Origin: DATBDE01 sp036270095
GTDB taxonomy: Bacteria; Actinomycetota; Thermoleophilia; Solirubrobacterales; Solirubrobacteraceae
DNA: 53,740 bases
Assembly: GCA_036270095.1 (NCBI GenBank)
Contig: DATBDE010000140.1
Coordinates: 1 to 53,740 of the forward strand
Reading direction: 5' to 3'
The number at the start of each line of letters is the position of its first letter. Position 1 is the first letter of the stretch. The position numbers and the translations under genes were made by a program. Below the pieces are notes generated by a model. It ran no database searches, was not told where the DNA came from, and was given only the letters and a program-made list of their open reading frames with translations. Below, in pieces: positions 16,219 through 23,781 of this stretch.

Positions 16219-17087
16219 ACGGCGTCCAGCGCCTCCACGTCGCCGGCGTCGAGCGCCAGGTCGGCCGCGGCCAGGTTCTCCTCCAGGTGCTGCAGCGACG
16301 AGGTGCCGGGGATCAGGAGCACGTTCGGGGAGCGCTGCAGCAGCCAGGCCAGCGCGACCTGAGCCGGCGTCGCGCCGTGCTTGTCGGCCACGCCAACCAC
16401 GGTGGGGTGCTCGGCGATCCGCTGGCGGCCATCCCCGAAGGCGGAGCCGAGCGGGAAGAACGGCGTGAAGGCGAGGCCGCGCTCGCGCGTGGCCTCCAGC
16501 AGTGCCTCGCTCGTGCGGTCGAGCAGGTTGTAGCTGTTCTGCACGCCCGCGATCTCGGTCAGCGCGCTGGCCTCGTCGAGGTCGGCGACGGTGACGGCGC
16601 TGAGGCCGATGAGGTCGACCTTGCCCTCGTCGCGGAGGTCGACGAGCGCGCCGAGCGACTCGGCCAGCGTGGGCGCGTGGGCCTGGGCATCCACCGCGCC
16701 GGCGAGCAGCCGCAGGTTGACGAGGTCCATGCGCTCGAGCCGCAGCGTGCGCAGGTTGTCCTCCACCCCGGCGCGGAGCTCGTCCGGCCGCAGCGCCGGC
16801 AGCCACTCGGCGTTCGGGCCGCGGCGCGCCCCGACCTTGGTCACGATGCGCAGGCCTTCCGGGTACGGGTGGAGCGCATCGCGGATGAGCTCGTTGGCCA
16901 CGTCGGGCCCGTAGTACTGGGACGTGTCGATGTGGTCGACGCCGAGCTCGACCGCGCGGCGCAGGACGGCGATCGCCGCGTCGCGGTCGCGCGGTGGCCC
17001 GAAGACGCCCGGGCCCGGGAGCTGCATCGCGCCGAAGCCCATGCGCTGGACGGGGCGTCCGTTGAGGGGAAACGTGGTCTCGGTCAT
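16215..17087 (-). CDS. Aldo/keto reductase
   Basis: NADPH-dependent TIM-barrel oxidoreductase of 290 residues. It has the conserved start MGFGAMQLPGPGVFGPP, the catalytic aspartate and tyrosine in HIDTSQYYGPDVANE, the lysine in RIVTKVGARRG, and the cofactor segment LLIPGTSSLQHLEEN. The usual catalytic histidine (DLxxxH) is replaced, the site reading DLVNLRL; a subgroup of bacterial reductases shares this. The ATG at 17087 fits the family N-terminus. Divergent from the XRE regulator 51 bases away, which probably controls it. Confidence 0.9.
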   Translation of the reverse strand: MTETTFPLNGRPVQRMGFGAMQLPGPGVFGPPRDRDAAIAVLRRAVELGVDHIDTSQYYGPDVANELIRDALHPYPEGLRIVTKVGARRGPNAEWLPALRPDELRAGVEDNLRTLRLERMDLVNLRLLAGAVDAQAHAPTLAESLGALVDLRDEGKVDLIGLSAVTVADLDEASALTEIAGVQNSYNLLDRTSEALLEATRERGLAFTPFFPLGSAFGDGRQRIAEHPTVVGVADKHGATPAQVALAWLLQRSPNVLLIPGTSSLQHLEENLAAADLALDAGDVEALDAV

Positions 17088-17137
17088 GCCGCACAACGTG
17101 CGCTACGGTCGGCGCAGGGACAAGGGGACGATCGATC

Positions 17138-17974
17138 GTGGGAGCAGCACCACCACCCTCCGCCCGGCACGCCGAGCTCACGGACTTCCTGCGCACTCGG
17201 CGCGCCCAGGTCACGCCCGAACGGGTCGGCCTGGAGGCCAACGGGCGCCGGCGCACGCCGGGCCTGCGCCGCGAGGAGGTGGCCCAGCTCGCCGGCGTGG
17301 GGCTGTCTTGGTACACGTGGCTCGAGCAGGGGCGCGACATTCACCCCTCCGCTCACGTGCTGGACGCGATCGCCCGCGTCCTCGCGCTCGACGCCGCCGA
17401 GCGCGCCCACCTGTTCCACCTGGCCCGGGTCGAGCTGCCGCTGCCCGAGGGCGACTACCCGCGCCAGGCCTCGCCGGAGCTGCGGGCGATCGTCGCCGGG
17501 CTCGTCCCCCACCCTGCCTTCGTCACCGGCCCGCGCGCCGACCTGCTGGCCTGGAACCGGCCCGCCGTCGCGGTGTTCACCGATTTCGGGGCCATGCCGC
17601 CCGAGGGGCGAAACCTGCTCCGGTGGCTCTTTGCCGACCCGGCCCGCGACCACACCGCAGCGACCTGGGAGGATACGGCCAAGCACACCCTGGCGCGCTT
17701 CCGCGCCCAGCACGCGCGCCGGCCCGACGACCCGAGCTTCGCCGCGCTGATCGAGGAGCTCAGCGCGGCCAGCCCCGAGTTCCGCGCGTGGTGGCCGCGG
17801 CACGAGGTCGTGGCCGAGCAGGCGGGGACGAAGACCATCGAGGGCCACGCGCTGGGCACGCTGCGCCTGCACCACCTGCAGTCGACGCCGACGAGCGACC
17901 CGGAGCTGAGGCTGACGATGTACGTCCCCGCCGACGCCGAAACGCGGCGGATCCTGACCTCGATCGCCGACTAG
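17138..17974 (+). CDS. XRE/HTH_31 transcription regulator with MmyB-like ligand-binding domain
   Basis: A 278-residue regulator. The N-terminal helix-turn-helix (about 10-85) contains RRTPGLRREEVAQLAGVG and WYTWLEQGRDI; the C-terminal domain (about 105-275) with LAWNRPAVAVF and LHHLQSTPTSDPELRL is the MmyB-like ligand-binding domain that binds fatty acids in known structures. Such genes are nearly always divergent from the reductase or dehydrogenase they control, as here. Its TAG stop is part of the first copy of the structured repeat. Confidence 0.9.
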   Translation: MGAAPPPSARHAELTDFLRTRRAQVTPERVGLEANGRRRTPGLRREEVAQLAGVGLSWYTWLEQGRDIHPSAHVLDAIARVLALDAAERAHLFHLARVELPLPEGDYPRQASPELRAIVAGLVPHPAFVTGPRADLLAWNRPAVAVFTDFGAMPPEGRNLLRWLFADPARDHTAATWEDTAKHTLARFRAQHARRPDDPSFAALIEELSAASPEFRAWWPRHEVVAEQAGTKTIEGHALGTLRLHHLQSTPTSDPELRLTMYVPADAETRRILTSIAD

Positions 17975-18072
17975 CCCATCGCTCGGCGTGGCTGGCTAGG
18001 AACGCAGGGGTGAAGCCGTGCTGGGCACGGCGAACCCCGAGGACCTAGCCAGGCGCGTCGAGAATGGGCTAG
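17971..18072 (+). repeat. Structured repeat, copy 1
   Basis: 102 bases with nested inverted repeats: outer arm CTAGCCCAT/ATGGGCTAG (9 bp), middle arm about 17 bp ending GGCTAGG/CCTAGCC, then GGGGT/ACCCC and an inner GCCGTG/CACGGC stem with loop CTGGG. A purine-rich asymmetric loop (GAA opposite GA) separates the inner two stems. It fills the convergent gap after the XRE gene, whose TAG stop lies in the outer arm. It shares CTAG with copy 2. Confidence 0.85.
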
Positions 18073-18170
18073 CCCATCGCTCGGCGTGGCTGGCTCGGGA
18101 CGCAGGGGTGAAGCCGTGCTGGGCACGGCGAACCCCGAGGACCTAGCCAGGCGCGACGGGAATGGGCTAG
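18069..18170 (+). repeat. Structured repeat, copy 2 (tandem)
   Basis: A second 102-base unit, almost identical to copy 1 and joined head to tail through a shared CTAG (18069-18072). The core from GCAGGGGTGAAGCCGTGCTG onward is unchanged. Differences lie mainly in the middle stem (CGGGA for AGGAA on the 5' side; GCGACGG for GCGTCGA on the 3' side). Its last CTAG supplies the stop codon of the minus-strand thiolase. Confidence 0.85.
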
Positions 18171-19339
18171 ACCCGCTCGATGAGGGTGCCGGTGCCGAGT
18201 CCGCCGCCGCAGCACATGGTCACCATGCCCACCTCCTTGTCCGAGCGCTCGAGCTCGTGCAGGAGGGTGGTGATCAGGCGCGCGCCGGTCGAGCCCAGCG
18301 GGTGGCCGAGCGCCATCGCCCCGCCGTTGACGTTGACGCGGTCCATGTCGGGCGAGTGCTCGCGCCGCCAGGCCGCGACCACGGGGGCGAAGGCCTCGTT
18401 GATCTCGATCAGGTCGATGTCCGAGATCGACATCTTGTTGCGGTCGAGCAGCTTCTGCGTCGCGGGGATCGGCCCGGTGAGCATGATCACGGGGTCGACG
18501 CCGACCGTGGTCTGGTCCTTGATCCGCGCGCGCGGGGTCAGGCCCAGCGCCTTGGCCTTGTCGGCCGACATGAGCAGCAGTGCGGCGGCGCCGTCGGAGA
18601 TCTGCGACGAGTTGCCGGCCGTGCTCTTCCCGTCCTCCTTGAAGGCGGGCTTGAGCTCGGCCAGCTTCTCCAGGCTCGTGCCCGGGCGGATGCCCTGGTC
18701 GGTGACGTAGGTGTCGCCGTTGACCTGGAAGGGGATGGTCTCGCGCTCGAACCGGCCCTCCTCGGTGGCCTGGTGGGCCAGCCGGTGCGAGCGGACGGCG
18801 AGCTCGTCGAGCTCGGAACGCGGGATCTCCCACTTGTCGGCGATCATCTCGGCCGACAGGCCCTGCGGGACGAGTTGGTAGCGCTCCATCAGCTCGGGCG
18901 CGAAGGCGGCGCCGTACTTGCCCTGGGTCTCGAAGCCGACTGAGAACGGAACATGGCCCATGTGCTCGACACCCGATCCGATGACGACGTCGTGGACGCC
19001 GGAGGCGACGAGCGCGGCGCCGAAGTTGACGGCCTGCTGGGCCGAGCCGCACTGGCGGTCGACGGTGGTCGCGGGGGTCTCCATGGGGAGGCCGGCCTGC
19101 AGCCAGGCGTTGCGCCCGACGTTGAAGGCCTGCTCGCCGATCTGCTGGACGCAGCCGGTGATGACGTCCTCGACCTCGCTGGGGTCGATGCCCGAGCGCT
19201 CGATGACCGCGGTGTAGGCCTTGCCCAGGAGCTCGTTGGGATGGGTGTCCTTGTAGTACCCCTTCTCGGGGTGCCCGCGTCCGATCGGCGTGCGCGCGGC
19301 CTCGACGATGACGACGTCGCGACCCTGGTCGAAGCTCAT
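18167..19339 (-). CDS. fadA: Acetyl-CoA acetyltransferase / 3-ketoacyl-CoA thiolase
   Basis: Thiolytic cleavage of 3-ketoacyl-CoA in beta-oxidation (or the reverse condensation). Catalytic C97 in DRQCGSA, NEAFAPV, H346 in GHPLGSTGAR and the C-terminal MCCGGGLGTG cysteine are all present; 390 residues is normal. The ATG at 19339 has GGAGG ten bases upstream. Divergent from 3-hydroxyacyl-CoA dehydrogenase, with a perfect palindrome (19397-19414) between them. Thiolase class (short or broad chain) is not resolved from sequence, so the symbol is by function. Confidence 0.93.
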   Translation of the reverse strand: MSFDQGRDVVIVEAARTPIGRGHPEKGYYKDTHPNELLGKAYTAVIERSGIDPSEVEDVITGCVQQIGEQAFNVGRNAWLQAGLPMETPATTVDRQCGSAQQAVNFGAALVASGVHDVVIGSGVEHMGHVPFSVGFETQGKYGAAFAPELMERYQLVPQGLSAEMIADKWEIPRSELDELAVRSHRLAHQATEEGRFERETIPFQVNGDTYVTDQGIRPGTSLEKLAELKPAFKEDGKSTAGNSSQISDGAAALLLMSADKAKALGLTPRARIKDQTTVGVDPVIMLTGPIPATQKLLDRNKMSISDIDLIEINEAFAPVVAAWRREHSPDMDRVNVNGGAMALGHPLGSTGARLITTLLHELERSDKEVGMVTMCCGGGLGTGTLIERV

Positions 19340-19385
19340 GTTCAGGCGGCCTCCGGTAGTGCCAAGTTTTTGGTGAACGGCGTCG

Positions 19386-19391
19386 TACTCT
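19386..19391 (+). promoter_or_regulatory. Leaderless-type -10 box for 3-hydroxyacyl-CoA dehydrogenase
   Basis: TACTCT lies six bases before the TTG at 19398, so transcription would begin at or next to the start codon, inside the palindrome. Confidence 0.45.
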
Positions 19392-19396
19392 ATCGA

Positions 19397-19414
19397 GTTG
19401 ACTGGCGAGTCAAC
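19397..19414. promoter_or_regulatory. Palindromic operator between thiolase and hydroxyacyl-CoA dehydrogenase
   Basis: GTTGACT-GGCG-AGTCAAC is a perfect 7+4+7 inverted repeat of the type bound by TetR-family repressors. It covers the TTG start and presumed +1 of the plus-strand gene. On the other strand its TTGACT could serve as a -35, with TAGAGT 15 bases further. A fatty-acid-responsive TetR regulator is the likely ligand; none is encoded beside it. Confidence 0.6.
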
Positions 19415-20228
19415 CAAGGGGATTGCTCTGCAGGAACAGCTCGGAATCGCCGGTAGCGGCGCGATCGCGTGTGGGCTGGCCGTCACGGCCGCCGCGCGCG
19501 GCGAGGTTGTCGTGTGGGCCCGGTCTGACGCCTCGGCGGACCGCGCGCGGGACGCCATCGCCTCGGGTTGCGCGAAGCTGAACGGGGACGAGGGCCCCTC
19601 CGCGAACGTCCGCGTGGAGACCACGCTCGACGCCTTGGCCGAGGCCACCTTCGTGGTCGAGTCGGTGACCGAGGACCTCGAGGTCAAGGCCGGCGTCCTG
19701 CGCCAGCTCGGCGGCCTGATGGCCGACGACGCCGTGCTCGCCACCACCACCTCCTCGCTCCCGGTGGCCGACCTGGCCCGCGCCAGCGGCCGCCCCCGGC
19801 GCTTCGCCGCGGTCCACGTCTTCAACCCGGTCCCGCGCATGGAGCTCGTCGAGCTCTGCTTCCCCTCCCAGGCCGACGCCGAGACCCGCGACCGCGCCCG
19901 CGCCCTGTGCGCGGCGCTGGGCAAGAAGGCGGTCGAGGTCCCCGACACGCCCGGCTTCGTCGTCAACCGCCTCCTCTTCCCCTACCTGTTCGAGGCCGTG
20001 GGGCTGATCGAGCGCACCGGCCTGGACCCGGAGGCCATCGACGCCTGCATGACCGGAGGAGCAGGCCACCCGATGGGCCCCCTGCGCCTCCTCGACCTGG
20101 TCGGCATCGACGTCGCGGTGTCGATCGGGGAGGCGATCGACGTCCACGTGCCCCACCGCCTGCGCCAGATGCAGACGCTGGGAGAGCTGGGCAAGAAGTC
20201 AGGCCGAGGCTTCTACGACTACGAGTAG
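19398..20228 (+). CDS. 3-hydroxyacyl-CoA dehydrogenase
   Basis: NAD-dependent oxidation of 3-hydroxyacyl-CoA, the step before thiolase. The Rossmann motif is GIAGSGAIACGLA, the catalytic histidine is in AVHVFNPVPRMELVE, followed by GKKAVEVPDTPGFVVNRLLF and a C-terminal LGELGKKSGRGFYDYE. The 276 aa length fits a single-function enzyme without hydratase. The TTG at 19398 fits a leaderless transcript; CTG at 19428 after AAGGGG is an alternative that would give a start nearer the Rossmann strand. Divergent from thiolase. Confidence 0.9.
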   Translation: MTGESTKGIALQEQLGIAGSGAIACGLAVTAAARGEVVVWARSDASADRARDAIASGCAKLNGDEGPSANVRVETTLDALAEATFVVESVTEDLEVKAGVLRQLGGLMADDAVLATTTSSLPVADLARASGRPRRFAAVHVFNPVPRMELVELCFPSQADAETRDRARALCAALGKKAVEVPDTPGFVVNRLLFPYLFEAVGLIERTGLDPEAIDACMTGGAGHPMGPLRLLDLVGIDVAVSIGEAIDVHVPHRLRQMQTLGELGKKSGRGFYDYE

Positions 20229-20233
20229 GCCTT

Positions 20234-20358
20234 CTTTCTCGGCGTCTGGGCCATAGCTCGGCGTGGCTGGCTGGGACGCAGGGGTGAAGCCGTGGTAGGC
20301 ACGGCGAACCCCGAGGACCCAGCCAGGCGCGTCGAGAATGGCCCAGACGCCTAGAAAG
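20234..20358 (+). repeat. Structured repeat, copy 3 with extended outer arms
   Basis: A 125-base copy of the same element. The core (GCAGGGGTGAAGCCGTG, CACGGCGAACCCCGAGGA) is conserved, the inner loop is GTAGG instead of CTGGG, and the middle stem has a compensated pair (GGCTGGG/CCCAGCC for GGCTAGG/CCTAGCC). The outer arm is different and longer: 20234-20254 pairs with 20338-20358 over 21 positions with one mismatch. It sits in another convergent gap. Confidence 0.8.
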
Positions 20359-20359
20359 A

Positions 20360-20398
20360 CGAAGGGCCCGGACGATTTTTATGGGTCCGGGCCCTTCG
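20360..20398. terminator. Strong 14-bp hairpin, likely terminator
   Basis: CGAAGGGCCCGGAC (20360-20373) pairs perfectly with GTCCGGGCCCTTCG (20385-20398) across an 11-base T-rich loop. It directly follows repeat copy 3 between convergent genes. On the minus strand it is followed by TCTTTCT, so it probably ends transcription of the esterase gene. Confidence 0.65.
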
Positions 20399-20480
20399 CT
20401 GCTCTGGGAGGAGGTGCGGCTGTGAGGTACGTCGCAGGCGGAAGAATGCGCTCCGGCCTTCAACGCTCCCTAAAAGGTCA

Positions 20481-21416
20481 CTAACGGGATGGTGAGAGGG
20501 CCGCGCGCAGCGCGGAGCCGGCCATTTGCATGGCCTCGGCGGCGGCCGGCGTGACCGCCCGCCAGCGGAAGAACCCGTGGATCACGCCGGGGATCCGATG
20601 CAGGCTCACCGGCACGTCGGCGTGCTCGAGCTGGCGGGCGTAGGCCTCGCCCTCGTCGCGCAGCGGGTCGTACTCCGCGGTCAGGATCGTGGCCGGCGGC
20701 AGGCCGCCCACGTCGGCGTGCGCCGGGGCCAGGTCCTCCCGCGCCGGGTCGGCGCAGCCGAGGTACTGGTGCCAGTACCAGCGCATATCCGCGGCGCTGA
20801 GCAGGTAGCCGTCGGCCAGCTCGCGGTAGGAGGCGCTGGACGTGGTGGGGTCCAGCGCGGGATAGACCAACAGCTGGTGGCGCAGCGCCGGCGCGAAGGC
20901 GTCGCGGGCCCGCCGCGCGGCGACCGTCGCGAGGTTGCCCCCGGCGGAGTCGCCGGCCACGGCGAGGCGGTCGGGGTCGGCCCCGAGCTGGGCGACATGG
21001 TCACCGAGCCACTGCAGCGCCGCCCAGCAGTCGTCCAGCGCGGCCGGGAACGGGCTCTCGGGCGCGAGCCGGTAGCCGACGGTCATCACCACCGCGCCGG
21101 CGGCGTTGGCCAGCGCCCGGCCCACGGTGTCGTAGGTGTCGAGCGTGCCCACGACCCAGCCGCCACCGTGGAAGTAGGCGATGGCGCCGGGCGTCGTCTG
21201 CACGTCCGGCCGGTATACGCGGATGGGAATGGGCCCGCCGGGGCCGTCGATGCTGCGGTCGGCGATCTCGGCCACCGGCTCGGGCGGGCCGGCCACGAGC
21301 CGGGTCTGCTGCGCGTGGGTCGCCCGGGCCCCGTCGGCCCCCTGGACACTGAGCGGCGGCACCTGCAGCTGGTGCGCCCGCTCCACCGCCACCGCGATCT
21401 CGGGCCGCAGCGTCAT
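20481..21416 (-). CDS. Alpha/beta hydrolase, hormone-sensitive-lipase family esterase
   Basis: A 311-residue esterase. The HSL oxyanion motif YFHGGGWVVG, the nucleophile GDSAGGN, an aspartate in EYDPLRDEGEAY and the histidine in GVIHGFF form the complete family IV triad. Substrates are usually short acyl esters. No signal peptide, so cytoplasmic. The ATG overlaps the TGA of the upstream CNNM/CBS gene (ATGA). Confidence 0.92.
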   Translation of the reverse strand: MTLRPEIAVAVERAHQLQVPPLSVQGADGARATHAQQTRLVAGPPEPVAEIADRSIDGPGGPIPIRVYRPDVQTTPGAIAYFHGGGWVVGTLDTYDTVGRALANAAGAVVMTVGYRLAPESPFPAALDDCWAALQWLGDHVAQLGADPDRLAVAGDSAGGNLATVAARRARDAFAPALRHQLLVYPALDPTTSSASYRELADGYLLSAADMRWYWHQYLGCADPAREDLAPAHADVGGLPPATILTAEYDPLRDEGEAYARQLEHADVPVSLHRIPGVIHGFFRWRAVTPAAAEAMQMAGSALRAALSPSR

Positions 21417-22744
21417 CGCTCCGCCCCTGCGGCGCTGGGCTGGCCGTCCGCGTCGCGGTGACGGATACGGACGGCCTCGATCCGGTTCTCGCGCACCGAC
21501 TCCACGCGGATGGAGTATCCATCGGCCGAAACCGTGTCGCCGCGGCGCGGCAGCCGCCCGAGCTCGGCGAACACGAACCCGCCGACCGAGTTGTAGGCGT
21601 CGGTATCCACCGGCAGCTCGAGGCCGTAGTCGTGCAGGTCGGTGACGGCGACGTGGCCGCGCACGAACCAGTCGCCGTTGGCCAGGCGGCGGATGTCGCC
21701 GCCGCGGGGGTCGGTCTCGTCGTCGATCTCGCCCACGACCTCCTCGATGACGTCCTCGATGGTCACGATCCCCGCCACGCGGCCGTACTCGTCGACCACG
21801 ACCGCCATGCTCATGCGCTGGCGCTGGAGCTCGGCCAGCAGGTCGTCGAGCGGCTTGGTCTCGGGAATGATTGGGGCGGGCAGGATGACCGAGTCGAAGG
21901 TCGCGCTCGGGCCCTCGGAGATGTAGATGCGCGCGAGCGCGTTGGCGTGGACGATGCCGCGCACGCGGTCGCGGTTGCCGTCCTCCGTGACCACGAGCCG
22001 CGTGTGGCCCGTGCTGACGCAGCGGCGCAGCGCGGTCTCCACATCCTCGCTGGTGTCGACGGTGACCACGGCGGGGATCGGCGTCATCACCTGGCGCGCC
22101 TCCTGCTCGTGCAGGTGGAAGACGCCCGAGAGCATCCTGCCCTCGCCCGGGTCCAGGGCGCCGCCGGTGGACGACTCGGCGATCAGGCGCTTGAGCTCGT
22201 CGGGGCCGGCCTCCTCCTCGGAGATCTGCTCTGGGCGCACGCGCAGCAGCCGCAGGATCGCGTTCGACGTCGCGTTGAGGGCGACGATGAAGGGCCGGAA
22301 GCCGATCGAGAACCCGTGTAGGGGCCGGGCGATGACCAGGATCGTTCGCTCGGCGTGGACGATCGACATGATCTTCGGCACCTGCTCGCCCAGGGTGACG
22401 TGCAGCGACGTGGTCACGACGTAGGCGAAGACCACCGCCACGACGACGGCGACGCCGTGGGAGAGGAAGCCGCCGAGCGCCGGCTCGAGCAGCTTGGCGA
22501 TCGCCGGCTCGCCCAGGAAGCCGATGCCCAGCGAGGTCAGCGTGATGCCGAACTGGCAGGCCGACAGGTACTCGCTCAGGTCGTCGAGCAGCAGGAGCGC
22601 GGTGCGCACGGACTTGTTCGGCTTCTCGCGCTGCAGCTCCTCGAGCCGGCCGCGGCGCGTGCGCACGAGCGCGAACTCGGACGCGACGAAGAACCCGTTG
22701 AGCAGGATCAGCACGAAGACGGCCAGCAGGAGCAGAACGCTCAT
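21413..22744 (-). CDS. CNNM-type membrane protein with CBS pair and CorC domain
   Basis: A 443-residue protein with an N-terminal DUF21/CNNM membrane domain (about four hydrophobic segments, 1-170; LLNGFFVASEFALVR is typical), two CBS domains (about 215-330; MTPIPAVVTVD and VVVDEYGRVAGIVTIEDVIEEVVGE region), and a C-terminal CorC_HlyC domain. The family is linked to Mg2+/Co2+ efflux; older annotation calls it hemolysin. Its start overlaps the stop of the broken gene upstream as ATGA. Confidence 0.92.
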   Translation of the reverse strand: MSVLLLLAVFVLILLNGFFVASEFALVRTRRGRLEELQREKPNKSVRTALLLLDDLSEYLSACQFGITLTSLGIGFLGEPAIAKLLEPALGGFLSHGVAVVVAVVFAYVVTTSLHVTLGEQVPKIMSIVHAERTILVIARPLHGFSIGFRPFIVALNATSNAILRLLRVRPEQISEEEAGPDELKRLIAESSTGGALDPGEGRMLSGVFHLHEQEARQVMTPIPAVVTVDTSEDVETALRRCVSTGHTRLVVTEDGNRDRVRGIVHANALARIYISEGPSATFDSVILPAPIIPETKPLDDLLAELQRQRMSMAVVVDEYGRVAGIVTIEDVIEEVVGEIDDETDPRGGDIRRLANGDWFVRGHVAVTDLHDYGLELPVDTDAYNSVGGFVFAELGRLPRRGDTVSADGYSIRVESVRENRIEAVRIRHRDADGQPSAAGAER

Positions 22745-23518
22745 CCGAGCGGCTCCGTCAGGTCGCAGGCTTCGCGCGAGCCGCTACTTCGAGGTGGGTC
22801 AGCGTCGCTCACCGACGCCGGCCAGTCTATCGCCGGGTCGGCGCCTTCCGAGAGGTCGGCGGAGTCGGCCATGCGGCAGCCGCCGAGCGGGTGGGCGACG
22901 TAGGCGCCGCGAGTCTCGGTCAGGCCCATGAAGCGCCCGAGGCCGCCGTGCTCGGCCACCTGCTGCATGGCCGCGTCGGCGGCCTGGCGGACCGCGATCG
23001 ACTGGTCCGAGAGCGCGTAGCTGAAGAGCCCGACCGCCAGCGGCCCGGGGTCTGGCCGCACCGCCCCGCCCTGCGGCGGCGGAACCAGGAACTCGCCGTC
23101 GTTCGTGTCCTGCACCATCTGCGCGGCCCACCAACTCGGTTCGCCGCCGGGGTCGCCGCCGTGCGGCAGCGCGCGCCTCGAGGTCGGCCAGAAACGGTGC
23201 GCTGAGGGCGTCGAAGCCGATCTCGGGGTGGTGGTAGAGGGCGAGCGTGTCGGCCTCGACGGCGCCCGGCAGCGGGTCGACGCCGGCGATGGCGCGGGGG
23301 TCGACGTCGTTGCCGAGGTCGGTCGTCGCAACCCGTCGGCCCGGGATCATGGTGTCGGCGAAGGCCTGCAGGGTGGCGTCGGTCGGGCTGGGCGCCGCGC
23401 GCGCGGTGGCGCCCAGCGGCCACGCGGACAGCACGACGGCTGCAGCACCAGCGCGCCGCAGGAACGACCGCCGGCTGAGCGAGCCGACCAGCGCCTCGTG
23501 TTCGGGCCCCCTGCCCAT
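22741..23518 (-). pseudogene. Frameshifted Tat-exported protein joined to a GMC-oxidoreductase-like tail
   Basis: The first frame begins with a twin-arginine signal (SRRSFLRRAGAAAVVLSAWP) and continues through DATLQAFADTMIPGRR to FLADLEARA, like small Tat proteins (DUF5987-like) found beside GMC oxidoreductases. Near 23173 the sense switches frame, and the rest (WWAAQMVQDTNDGEFLVP to AYVAHPLGGCRMADSADL) carries the AHPLGGCRM signature of GMC oxidoreductases. The switch lies in a GCGCGCGC run and would be cured by two more bases. The GMC catalytic body is absent and the C-terminus ends abnormally. It is either a decayed gene pair fused by deletion or, in part, a sequencing error. Confidence 0.55.
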
Positions 23519-23781
23519 GTTTCAAGTGAACGGTGATGGACACTGGAGAGCCGGGCAACGTTCAACCTGAGCGCGCCGGGCCCCGTCGCCGCGAAATTGC
23601 GCAAATTCACTTGATTGTTCACAAGGATCCTGAGAGGGTCATTCGCTGTGAGGCACGGACGCCGAGCACTGCTGGTCGCCGCCGTCGCGCACGCCCTGGT
23701 CGCGCCGGCGGCGGCCTGACCCTTCTGCGGGCGGCCGGTGGCAGCCGGACCTGGTGTCGCGGACGATTTACGCTGTCCCCC
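23519..23781. promoter_or_regulatory. Divergent intergenic region with inverted repeats
   Basis: 263 bases between the broken Tat-protein gene and the cobalamin-binding protein. TTCAAGTGAA (23521-23530) reappears inverted as TTCACTTGAT (23606-23615, one mismatch), and an 8-base palindrome TTGCGCAA sits at 23597-23604. Near the right end TACGCT (23769-23774) lies seven bases before the GTG at 23782, a leaderless -10. No gene or B12 riboswitch is seen. Confidence 0.45.

Noticed and set aside
17975..18170. Short Cys/Pro/His-rich open frames running through the structured repeat (for example SRRAWLGPRGSPCPARLHP)
   Set aside because: They read through both strands of the palindromic repeat, have no start or Shine-Dalgarno of their own, and the base changes between copies preserve stems, not codons.
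23620..23781. Cobalamin riboswitch before the BtuF-like gene
   Set aside because: No B12 box (GCCACTG) or matching stem was found, and a -10 box seven bases from the GTG leaves no leader.
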